Shown: in pieces, positions 1 to 10,368 of the stretch | Position numbering within the stretch: the first letter of the stretch is position 1 | How the letters are laid out: every line of letters begins with the position of its first letter | From: Ascidia mentula | Taxonomy: Eukaryota > Chordata > Ascidiacea > Phlebobranchia > Ascidiidae | NCBI GenBank assembly: GCA_947561715.1 | Contig: OX387203.1 | Location: 4,340,001 to 4,404,000, forward strand | Reading direction: 5' to 3' | Length of the DNA: 64,000 bases | Made by a program: the position numbers and the translations under genes | The notes under the pieces: generated by a model | What the model was told of the DNA's origin: nothing | The model's input: only the letters and a program-made list of their open reading frames with translations | Databases searched by the model: none

Positions 1-538
1 GATTTTTATTGGGATTTAATGTATTTTGTATCGTAGCTTTTAATGTTAGTACGTTTTATTAAAGTCTGACGCCCATTTAGTGAAATCAGTGTGAGGTATT
101 TTGGCTATAGTGGCGAGCCGTTATTGTAGGGTCCGGGCATTTCCGAATTAGGGAGGCAGCGTTGGGGTGCAGATCTTATTTGAGGCTCAGGGTTGTATTT
201 GGTGGTAGGGGGTCGCCGCTCAAACCATAATAGTCTCAATTCCCGCGCTGTCGAAATAATAGAACCTCACAAAACAGTTATTCGCTCCAATTTTATTGCC
301 GTAAGAAACAAACAGCACATAATACATATGATGGTTTTCCTGGTTCCAATCGCCAGTGGAATGTTTTAGTATGTTCTGAATGAAAATAAAGATAAAGGTA
401 AGAGTGGTCAAATATTATTAACCGAACTTGTTGTATTCAATGTGCTTGTATTGATAAACAATAGAAAACAGTGTTATTCAAAAGCCGGGAAGAATTGTGT
501 ACAATACTCCCGCAACAGCAGGAAAATATGCGTTACGT

Positions 539-548
539 GGGAGTTTCC
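539..548. promoter_or_regulatory. kappaB-like site, unit 1
   Basis: GGGAGTTTCC matches the NF-kappaB/Rel consensus GGGRNNYYCC. The same block is present at 6805-6814, close to gene B's promoter. In unit 1 gene B is absent, so this copy lies about 1.2 kb upstream of gene A and may be a left-over. Binding is inferred. Confidence 0.4.
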
Positions 549-1716
549 CCTTGAGTGAGTCGTTTGGACATCGTGTTTTGGGGCAACGGTATGGGTGTTC
601 TTTGGGGCAGTTTTAAGCTATTTTAAATGCAATTTCCTGACATCTTTTGAAGGACGAACTGCACTTGATGTTTTCTGTCGCAAGCCTAACGTTTTTCTCC
701 GCTACCATTCAAAATTTGATCCAATATCACAGCATTACTTCTAAACTGTTATAATGCATTTTGTCCACAGCGCCTTGGGATGCTGCATTAAGAATATTAG
801 TTCGTTTAGGATATTTATTACATTGTACCCATTATCTTCACCCTTTCGGCAATAGCGCTGAAGAAGTGGATTTTTTAGACGATAGAACCACTGTGACGTA
901 CGCTGTGATGACTCAGCAAGACTTCCCAGCATTGTCGCCCCAATTCGCTGCTGAACTCGATTTAACTGTTGGAATGAATCATCGATTTCAAGAGGTTTTT
1001 CAGTTTTTAAGTCTTGAGTAAAAACATTTTATTATCAGCAAAAAATGCGAAAATATTGATTTGTGTTGATAACTTTTTGCAAAAACTTGTCTTGTCTGAC
1101 TGTTTTTGCGTCACATAACTTGTACATTGTTATCAAATTGTTGGTTAATTCAAATTGAAAAGCTTTTATTTACTAATGTATGTTTTTGAAAGCAGGAAAT
1201 ATGCGTTCTGACCAACGAAACACATCATAAATTAAGGACTGGTGAATAACCTAAAAGCATGTGTTCATTCACCGTCTTTGTATTCTTAACAGTCATGTGT
1301 GTTTAATCTATTAAAATTTTCATGGATAAGCAAACCTGACAATAATCCATACTTTTGAACAAAGGTGGAAATTTTGTTGTTATTCCACAGAGGTGCGAGG
1401 GATAATCTATCTGTAATTCATATGGATCTTTTTGAGCAGCAACGATAAATTCGGTGTGGAGTTGCTGCAAAACAATTCACACTAAACTGACATTCTGTGG
1501 TGAGTCACAGTTACTCGGAATTGTTATCGCAGTTTTCAGCAATTATGTTATTGCCTGGAGTTTCCCATTCCAAACGTAATTCCTCCAGTAAAACTTCTTT
1601 CCCTTTGTAGGGCTTCAATGGTCACGGCACCAAATTATTACTGAACGTCTTTGTATAATTTTAAACAAATGACCTTTAGGCGACTGGTCATTGAATCTTA
1701 CGCACCTGCGGCTATC

Positions 1717-1788
1717 TGACGCAAATTTGACGTAGATGACGTAGATCGTTCGGACGCCGGAAAAAACACCTTGAACTGGTATATAAGG
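1717..1788 (+). promoter_or_regulatory. Core promoter of gene A: CRE/ATF-like sites and TATA box
   Basis: A TATATAAG box lies at about 1780-1787. Three TGACG-core sites (TGACGCAA 1717-1724, TGACGTAG 1728-1735 and 1737-1744) sit 35-70 bases upstream. The same layout is partly conserved at gene C. A short non-coding first exon should start near 1810 and end at the donor GTAAGT at 1860. The pattern suggests a bZIP (CREB/ATF)-responsive, strongly inducible promoter; this is inference. Confidence 0.6.
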
Positions 1789-2070
1789 TGCAGACGTTCT
1801 GGTCAAAATCATCAATCGTGTGCTGAATTTAAAGAAGACCACAAAAGAAGAAACTGAAAGTAAGTTACGTTTTCTAATATGATGTTGCTGTTTCATTGTT
1901 AAATTGCTACTAACGTGTATATTCAAATGTTGCATGGTTTTATTCGTAAATAAGACTAATATACAAACCGTTGTAGTATAATATTATATACTTGATTTAG
2001 ACCAAGCTTCTAGCATTTTTTTTGAACAATTTACTAACATTACCCTGCTTTCAGAAACTCATCTTACGAA

Positions 2071-3042
2071 ATGAAGATTTCAATTGTAATTTTTTTTACC
2101 GTGGTCGCTTGTTGCAAAGCAGTCAAATACTACCCAGGTAAGTGTTAAATTAATCTGCTTGTCACAGGGATGGCCAAATAATTTTGTTGTGCTTAAGTTA
2201 CTCTCAACGATCTCGGATGTTGGAAAGACACTGGAAACAGAGCAATCCCTACAAGAGAAGGAAATCCGATTCTTGATGGAGCAAGTTACCAAGCAAGAGT
2301 GAATGCGATCGCAAAATGTGCCAGAGTCGCTCACAACAATGGTGATGACGTATTCGCTGTCCAGGTAAAGGCCCTTTAACGACGTCAGTTAGTATTGCGC
2401 GATAGCTTTTTAGATAAAAATCTCACAAAAGTTGCAAGGTTTGATATGCAGAACTCATAAACTATGGGATAACATTGCGTTCAATTACAGCACGGAGGTT
2501 GGTGTGCGAGTTCTGCTACAGCAAGAAGCACATATAGAAAATACGGAAGAAGCACAGCTTGCAAAACTGACGGAGAAGGTGGACCTTGGGGAAATCAAGT
2601 TTACGAAATCGACAGCATTTCACGAGGTAGGAAAATAGTTAAAAAACTTAAAGTACGAATATACCACCAGTTATCCCTTACTTTCGAAACTGTGTAATTC
2701 AATAGTTTATTGACGTTAATGTTTGATATGTTAGTGTCACTTACCAACTTGGGTTGTTGGCGAGACTCTGGAGATCGCGCCATTCCCACCCTAGAAGGAT
2801 TGGACCGAGTTTTGGATGGACCTTACCAACAACGCCAAGAAGCGATCGCTAAATGTGTGCAAGCCGCCCACGCGAGAGGATACAACGTCATTGCGTTGCA
2901 GCACGGTGGTTGGTGCGCTGGATCACGTGACGCAGTGCACACATACAAAAAGTATGGTTCGAGCACTGCTTGTGGCAATTCTGGAAAGGGAGGACCGTGG
3001 GCGAACCAAGTTTATCGAATCGACATTGAAGTTACCACGTAA
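2071..3042 (+). CDS. Gene A: secreted protein with two GCW/GGWC domains
   Basis: Predicted 225-residue secreted protein. Coding exons are 2071-2137 (signal peptide, MKISIVIFF start, hydrophobic to about residue 19), 2198-2364, 2491-2626 and 2735-3042; all junctions keep phase and use GT-AG. Each of the two ~95-residue domains has four cysteines in the order GCW, AKC, GGWC and TAC or similar, and ends in a GGPW-NQVY motif. Domain 1 is split by a phase-0 intron just before HGGWC; domain 2 lies in one exon. I do not recognise a named family with certainty; the pattern resembles a domain recurring in secreted invertebrate proteins. No catalytic motif is evident, so binding or lectin-like roles are only guesses. 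The TAA stop overlaps a strong splice donor at 3039, so a spliced form ending in exon 3338-3368 (…MPYAYH) is possible. A 5' non-coding exon precedes it. Paralogs are B and C. Confidence 0.85.
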
Positions 3043-4827
3043 GTAAAATCTCTTCAAGAAAAAAAGAAAATTTTAAAACTCCGACGTTTGATATGTTTAT
3101 CGCATCTAAAGAATGGTTCCCAAAAAAAATTGTATCGCGTACATCAAAGTCCTGCAAAGATGCTGCAAAACCACTAGTGCATTTCACGAAAAACATGTCA
3201 CAATCGAGTGAAGTAGCACCTTTAAAACTTTGTCTTGGTCGCAGGATTTAAGCACCATATTTGAATGTATGATTTCTAATCATTTTTTTATATGCGAGTT
3301 TGTCCACAACAAACATTTTTGTCTGATGTTTTTTTAGTGCCACCGTGATGCCTTACGCGTACCACTAGTAAGTCTCGTATCGTGACTTTACTGCGTTAAA
3401 ATATTTTTGTTTTTACTTTTGCAGAACTTACTGAAGAAACTCATGGATTTCACTTATATTGCGAAGAAACGTTTTGCTATGACAACTTGCACCATTTCAC
3501 TTATGAAGCGATTTAACAAAACTTTAAAATGTGCATTTTTTATCATCGCTTTATTGAGATTTCGAACGCCTTTATACACTTGTAATGTCTCCAAAGAACG
3601 AATCACGTTGATGATCTGCGATTGTATAATCTGATAGTAATTGGTTTCATGCATTTTCAAGTGACTCAAAAAGTATTAATAAATACCAGTTTTTTAAAAA
3701 TTTCTTGCATTATTGTTAAATTTTGTAGTATTCAAAATTGATTGCCCTTTAATACAATACACAACTTTGCATGTATGTACCTCATCTACTGAACTATATC
3801 GACTGAATCGCACATTGGGCCCAGCAATTTACCAACTTAGTTTCCTGTAGCTGGATGAACTAAAAATACTCTGTTCCTTAATTCGGGACCTGCATTTTCT
3901 GCAAACGTTTCTGATCTTGAAAGCCGTGAAAAAATGTTTGAGGACCCCATGCGACTTTTGGAGCCATGGTTGGCAAAGACTGTTTTCCTTTCATGAAGAT
4001 GGCAATGATATTTTGTAGACTACAATATTAGGCCTAAGCACGACAACATGGAAACCTGTGTGCCTGCTAGTTTAATAGCTTAGCTCAGTGCCACAGTAAC
4101 CAACTGCACTGATGATACCTTGCAGGTTGAAAGAGCGTGTATACGCTTATCTGCAGATCCCAATATTAGCACACTTATTCCTTAGTTTGTTAGCCAGGCA
4201 ACAATCTAATCAGTTAAACCAAAGTAGAACTGCTTAATTTATTTTATTGAACTGCCACTTATCATAACTATACCGACAAGTTATTTCTTTGATGTTACCT
4301 ACCATTTACCGCATGCTATAGGCATTCGATTTAAAATGGCTGCGAAAACAGTATATCTTTATGTAAGCTTTTCACATTAACTTTGCATTCCGGCTGTGTT
4401 GTGTGCAGGAATTTTTATTCTTTACAGTTTATACAAGAAGTCTACTGTTTCATCGCGCGGTGTCAATAGTGTTTCGAATTCGACACATGGTACCAACGCT
4501 TTGTGTTTTCTTTGATTATCTGTGTTGTTTATTTGAAATACTCTTCACTACATATTTACACAACACATTGCAATATTCTTTTTTTATCGGGTTCCTGCAG
4601 TCACGTTTCATCTAATTTCCCTTTGTATTTTATTTCCGCACTATAGTATTTTTTTTCTATGTTTGCCACATCCCGTTACGCTCCATTGGTTCACGTGCAG
4701 TTCGTTGATTGGTTGATTGGTTAATTGGCCAATGCAAGTATAGCTGCGTGAATGACTCGTTCGTCTTGAGATGGGCGTCGTGCTGTACAGTGGTTGTTGA
4801 ATGTTGTCAAGTAATTTGTACTGAAGG
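3043..4827. other. 3' flank of gene A; no further confident gene
   Basis: Contains the alternative terminal exon of gene A (3338-3368), a possible 3' UTR exon after the acceptor near 3424, and AATAAA near 3677. The rest to 4827 is AT-rich with only short, unsupported reading frames. I see no RNA gene. Confidence 0.5.
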
Positions 4828-5426
4828 GTTTATTGATTTTTGTTGGGATTTTATGTATTTTGTATCGTAGCTTTTAATATTAGTACGTTTTATTCAAGTC
4901 AGACGCCCATTTAGTGAAACCAGTGTGAGGTATTTTGGCTATAGTGGCGAGCCGTTATTGGAGGGTCCAGGCATTTCCGAATTAGGGTCCAGGCATTCCG
5001 AATATACTTTTTTACCCATGTAGTTTGAATTCCCGCGCTGCCGAAAGAATTCCGTAACAATAGCATATGGCGAAGGTTAAAATAAAGAAAGTAATAAAGA
5101 CAACTTTCTTAACAGCATCAGTATTGCGTAATGTGTCCGCTGGCATTTCAGTTTGCAACAACCTCACAAAACAGTCATTCGCTCTAATTTTATTGCCGTA
5201 AGAAACAACACAGCACACAATAGATACATATGATGATATTCCGGGTCCCAATCGCTCGTGGAATGGTTTAGTATGTTCTGAAAAAATAAAGATAAACGTA
5301 AGCGTTGTCAAATATTATTAACCGAATTTGGCGTTATTAATGTGCTTGTCTTGATAAACAATAGAAAACAGTGTTATTCAAAAGCCGGGAAAATTGTGTA
5401 CAATACTCCCGCAATACAAAATTCAC

Positions 5427-6469
5427 TTACGTGTTAACTTCAATGTCGATTCGGTAAACTTGGTTCGCCCAAGGTCCACCTTTTCCAGAACTGCCACAAG
5501 CGGAGCTCGATCCATACTTCTTGTATGTGTGTACTGCATCACGTGATCCAGCGCACCAACCACCGTGCTGCAACGCAATGACGTTGTATCCTCTCGCGTG
5601 GGCGGCTTGCACACATTTAGCGATCGCTTCTTGGCGTTGTTGGTAAGGTCCGTCAAGAACTCGGTCCAATCCTTCTAGGGTGGGAATGGCGCGATCTCCA
5701 GAGTCCCGCCAACAACCCAAGTTGGTAAGTGACACTAATATATTAAACATTAACGTCAATAAACCAATGAATTACACAGTTCCGAAGGTAAGGGATAACT
5801 GGTGGTATATTCGTACTTTATGTTTTTTAACCATTTTCCTACCTTGTGAAATGCTGTCGATTTCGTAAACTTGATTTCCCCAAGGTCCACCTTCACCGTC
5901 AGTTTTGCAAGTTGTGCTTGCTCCGTATTTTCTGTATGTGCTTCTTGCTGTGGATGAACTCGCACACCAACCTCCGTGCTGTAAATGGAAAAGTTTATAT
6001 TATCAGGCATTCGTTCATATGTCGAAATAATGATTAATATTTTAGATTTGATCTAGTTGGTAGGTCGTTGATTGTTTTTCAGTTTATTATTTAGTTTATC
6101 ACAATTAGTAATTATCCCTTGAAGATAATAAAAGAAAATTTGAAATGGAAACCTACCTGGACAGCGAATACGTCTTCGCCATTGTTGTGAGCGACTCTGG
6201 CACATTTGGAGATCGCATTCACTCTTGCTTGGTAACTTGCTCCATCAAGAATCGGATCTCCTTCTCTTGTAGGGATTGCTCTGTTTCCAGTGTCCTTCCA
6301 ACATCCGAGATCGTTGAAGGTAACTTGTAAAGTAAAATCACAATTGGTAAGCACAATTCTTAACCCTCTCAGCATTTTCCTAACCTAAGTTTACAATACC
6401 TAGATAATACTTGACTGCATGACTTGCTGCGACAAAGATGCACAAAAGGGTAAAAATCATCGAATTCAT
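5427..6469 (-). CDS. Gene B: secreted protein with two GCW/GGWC domains, inverted
   Basis: Minus-strand paralog of A and C, predicted 226 residues. Coding exons in transcript order are 6469-6400, 6323-6157, 5978-5843 and 5734-5427, with the same lengths and phases as gene A after the first. The signal-peptide exon is different in sequence (MNSMIFTLLCIFVAASH) although the domains are nearly identical, and the promoter is unrelated to that of A and C. A non-coding first exon ends at the donor at 6596. Both domains keep four cysteines, GGWC and GGPW. The TAA stop again overlaps GTAAGT, but downstream homology stops at about 5415, so the alternative last exon seen in A and C is missing. B and C are transcribed away from each other. 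Family name uncertain. Confidence 0.85.
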
Positions 6470-6684
6470 CTTCTGTAATACAATTTCATGAATTGAAACA
6501 CTCAATATTATTGCGCTCAATAAATAAAATATAAAAAATTCAATTACTACATTATATTGTTGAGGAAAAAGTTTGAAATTATAACTTGAGACATACCTTC
6601 AATCTTTTTCTTGCTTCTCTCTGAATATTCTTGTTGTACGTTTGTTAAACGAGTTGAGTATGATTTGCAGAGGAGTCGGCGCAC

Positions 6685-6814
6685 ATTTTATAGGCCGAGC
6701 AGGTACTTGCCGTTGGTTTGATCCGATTTCGACGAAAAATGAAAAACAAGTTATGACGTCATTGGTAACACCGGCTATCGACCTCTGGTCAGCAAACTTT
6801 ACGTGGGAGTTTCC
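6685..6814 (-). promoter_or_regulatory. Promoter of gene B: TATA, CRE, CCAAT, kappaB-like
   Basis: On the minus strand a TATAAAAT box lies at 6692-6685. About 60 bases upstream is a perfect palindromic CRE, TGACGTCA (6754-6761), directly adjacent to a CCAAT motif, and GGGAGTTTCC (6805-6814) lies about 115 bases upstream of TATA. The motif strings are seen directly; Rel and CREB/ATF control is inferred. Confidence 0.55.
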
Positions 6815-7987
6815 CCTTAAGTGAGTCGTTTGGACATCATGTTTTTGGGCAACGGTATTGGTGTTTTTTAGGGCAGTTTTAAGCTATTTTAAATGCAATT
6901 TCCTGACATCTTTGAAAGGACGAACTGCACTTGTTTTCTGTCGTAAGCCAAACATTTTTCTCTGCTACCGTTCAAAATTTGATCAAATATCACAGCATTA
7001 CTTCTTAAACCGTTATAATGCATTTTGTCCACAGCGCCTTTGGATGCTGCATTAAGAATATTAGTTCGTTTAGGATATTTATTACATTGTACCCATTATC
7101 TTTATATTTTCTGCAGTAGCGCTAACGAAGTGGATTTTTCAGACGGTAGAACCATTGTGACGTACGCTGTGATGACTCAGCAAGACTTCCCAGCATTGTC
7201 GCCCCAATTCGCTGACGAACTCGGTTCAACTGTTCGAATGAATCACCGATTTCAAGAGGTTTTTCAGATTTTAAGTGTCGAGTAAAAAACATTTTATTAT
7301 CAGCAAAAAATGCGAAAATATTGATTTATGTGGAAAACATTGAGCAAAAACTTGTCTTCTTTGACAGTTTTTTGCGTCACATAACTTGTACATTGTTATC
7401 ATATTGTTGGTTAATGCAAATTGAAAAGCTTTATTTAATAATGATTTTTTCAAAAGCAGAAAATATGCGTTCTGACCAACGAAACACATCATAAATTAAG
7501 GACTGGTGAATGACCTAAAAATATATGTTCATTTACCGTCTTTGTATTGTGTGTTTAATCTATTAAAATTTTCATGGATAAGCAAACCTGAGAATAATCG
7601 ATACTTTTGAACAAAGGTGGAAATTTTGTTGTTTTTCCACAGAGGTGCGAAGGATAATCTATCTGTAATTCATAAGGATCTTTTTGAGCAGCAACGGGAA
7701 ATTTGGTGTGGAGTTTCTGCAAAACAATTCACACTAAACTGACATTCTGTGGTGAGGTGAGTCACAGCTACTCGGAATTGTTATCGCGGTTTTCAGCAAT
7801 TATGTTCTTGCCTGGAGTTTCCCATTACAAGCGTAATTCCTCTGGTATAAGAGATAATGTGCGGTAAAACTTCTTCCCCTTTGTAGGGCTTTAATGTTCA
7901 CGGCACTAATATTGAACATGTTTGAATAATTTTAAACAGATGACCGCCAGCCGACTGGTCATTGAATCTTACGCCCCTGCGGCTATC

Positions 7988-8056
7988 TGACGCAGATTTA
8001 ACGTAGATGACGTAAATCGTTCGGACGGCGGAAAAAACCTCGAGGTGGTATATAAG
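7988..8056 (+). promoter_or_regulatory. Core promoter of gene C: CRE-like sites and TATA box
   Basis: TATATAAG at 8049-8056 is preceded by TGACGCAG (7988-7995) and TGACGTAA (8008-8015). The arrangement matches gene A's promoter and belongs to the duplicated block. The non-coding first exon likely runs from about 8078 to 8126 (donor GTAAGT). Confidence 0.6.
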
Positions 8057-8344
8057 GTGCAGACGTTTTGGTCGAAATTATCAATAGTGTGTTGAATGCA
8101 AAGGAAAACAACAAAAGAAACTGAAAGTAAGTTGCTTTTTCATTCTGGCGTGTAAATTGTTACTAACATACAGATGCAAATGTTGCATTGTTTTATTCGT
8201 AAAAAAAGATTAATATACGAACCGTTGTAGGATAATAATTATATACTTTATTGTATCGCAACGATTTATTAGACAGAGCTTTCAGCATTTTTTAAAACAA
8301 TTTACTATCATTACCCCGCTTTCAGAAACTCATCTTTGTACGAC

Positions 8345-9328
8345 ATGAAGATTTCAATTGTGATTTTTCTTGCCGTGGTCGCTTGTTGCAATGCAGCCAA
8401 TTACTACCCAAGTAAGTTTAAATCGTTAAAAATGATCTACTTGTCATGGGGATGGCCAAATAATTTTGTTGTGCTTAAGTGACCTTCAACGATCTCGGAT
8501 GTTGGAAGGACACTGGAAACAGAGCAATCCCTACAAGAGAGGGAGATTCGATTCTTGATGGAGCAAGTTACCAAGCAAGAGTGAATGCGATCGCAAAATG
8601 TGCCAGAGTCGCTCATAACAATGGAGATGACGTATTCGCTGTCCAGGTATATTTCCTTCAACGACATCAGTTAGTATTGTGCCATAGCTGTTTGGATAAA
8701 AATCTCACAAAAGTTGCAAGCAAGGTTTGATACGCAGAACTCATAAACTATTGGAATACATTGCATTCTTTGGCAGCACGGAGGTTGGTGTGCGAGTTCT
8801 GCTACAGCAAGAAGCACTTACAGGAAATACGGAACAAGCACAACTTGCAAAACTGACGGAGAAGGTGGACCTTGGGGAAATCAAGTTTACGAAATCGACA
8901 GCATTTCACGAGGTAGGAAAATAGTTAAAAAAAATAAAGTACGAATATACCACCAGTTATGCCTTATCTTCGGAACTGTGTAATTCATTGGTTTATTGAC
9001 GTTAATGTTTGGTTTATTAGTGTCACTTACCAACTTGGGTTGTTGGCGGGACACTGGAAATCGCGCCATCCCCACCCTAGAAGGATTGGACCGAGTTTTG
9101 GACGGACCTTACCAACAACGCCAAGAAGCGATCGCTAAATGTGTGCAAGCCGCCCACGCGAGAGGACACAACGTCATTGCGTTGCAGCACGGTGGTTGGT
9201 GCGCTGGATCACGTGACGCAGTACACACATACAAGAAGTATGGTGCGAGCGGTGCTTGTGGCAATTCTGGAAAAGGTGGACCTTGGGCGAACCAAGTTTA
9301 CCGAATCGACATTGAAGTTACCACGTAA
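8345..9328 (+). CDS. Gene C: secreted protein with two GCW/GGWC domains
   Basis: Closest paralog of gene A, predicted 225 residues. Coding exons are 8345-8411 (signal peptide, MKISIVIFLAVVACC start), 8480-8646, 8777-8912 and 9021-9328; lengths 67, 167, 136 and 308 equal those of gene A. The two four-cysteine domains and the intron asymmetry (domain 1 split, domain 2 intronless) are conserved. The stop TAA at 9326-9328 lies inside the donor-like GTAAGT at 9325. If that donor is used, exon 9611-9641 adds a short tail ending AYH, as in gene A. Expected to be secreted; molecular function unknown. Confidence 0.85.
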
Positions 9329-9641
9329 GTAACAGAATTTGTTAAAAATTAAGGCAAAAATTTTGTGATGAATTGTTTCCAAACGTTAATGGTATGCTAG
9401 TTTCAAACTCCCGACGTTTGATTTCTTGATCGGATTAAAACAGTGGTTCCCAACAAGACCACAAATACATTTCATTAAAAAAGCATGCCACAATCGAGTG
9501 AAGTAACACTTTTTAAAGGACCATATATCAATGTATAATTTCTAATTATTTTTAGAATTTTGTTTGTGTTAGTTTGTCCACGGCAAAAATTTTTGTTAAA
9601 TGTTTTTAAGTGCCACCAGGATGGCTGTCGCGTACCACTAG

Positions 9642-10368
9642 TGGTTGCTGTACAGCACCAGTATCACGGACTTTACTGCGTCGTAATATTTTTGTTTTTA
9701 CTTTTACAGAACTTACTGAAGAAATCCATTGACTCCACTTTTATTGCGAAGCAACATTTTGCTTTGACAACTTGCGCCATTTCATTTATCAAGTAATTTA
9801 TCAAAAATTTCGAACGGCAACATAAACATTTTATGCCTTCAACGAACAAATCCTGTGGTTTTATAATCTAATAGCATGCATTGTAGTTCCGTTATAATTG
9901 TTATTGCATAATTTTCTAAAAATATTAGAAACATGAAATAAAAATCTTATTAATTTTGTTGAAAAACTGCACTACATGTTATATCCCAACCCAACTGCTT
10001 CACTTTTCCCTCCAAAATTACTTTCCTCATTGCATTGCAACGCATACATACTAGACATACACATACACATATACATGTACGAGTGTTTATTTACTTTTGT
10101 CACATCTTTGTATGTAAGCTGATACAGAAAAGCGTAACAACGTTACCGATTTACAGGGATAAAAATGTATTTGCATTTAGACATATACACGTTTAAACAA
10201 ACAAAGCAATGTACAAAGTAAAGCAAAAGTTATTGGTCCATTGTTAACCTTTTTTTTGATCTTGTCTAGATGGCACAAATGAATTATGTGAATAGCAGCC
10301 TGTTAAGCAAATATATCATGTGCATTATTTCGTGATTTGAATAAAATGGAGATATTTACAAGTTGACT
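9642..10368. other. Intergenic region, genes C to ZU5
   Basis: Holds the 3' flank of gene C to about 9960 (still homologous to unit 1) and an AT-rich stretch with short CA/TA-rich runs near 10040-10080. No gene seen. Confidence 0.5.

Larger units (their letters stand above)
1..4827. repeat. Duplicated unit 1 (left end cut by window)
   Basis: First copy of a large direct duplication. Bases 1-515 match about 4828-5415, and 530-3700 match about 6796-9960, with a few percent substitutions and small indels. The copy spacing jumps from about 4.8 kb to about 6.26 kb because unit 2 carries an extra ~1.4-kb block holding inverted gene B. The homology includes introns, promoter and 3' flank, so this is segmental duplication, not retroposition. 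Confidence 0.85.
4828..9960. repeat. Duplicated unit 2 with genes B and C
   Basis: Second copy of the duplicated unit. Its left part (4828-5415) matches 1-515, then comes inverted gene B (about 5415-6795), then promoter block and gene C (about 6796-9960) matching 530-3700. The right limit is where similarity to unit 1 fades, close to an AATAAA-like signal near 9936. Confidence 0.8.

Noticed and set aside
761-1021. 86-codon frame repeated at 7025-7285
   Set aside because: It starts at TTG, not ATG, and differences between the two copies are mostly amino-acid-changing, as expected for non-coding duplicated DNA.
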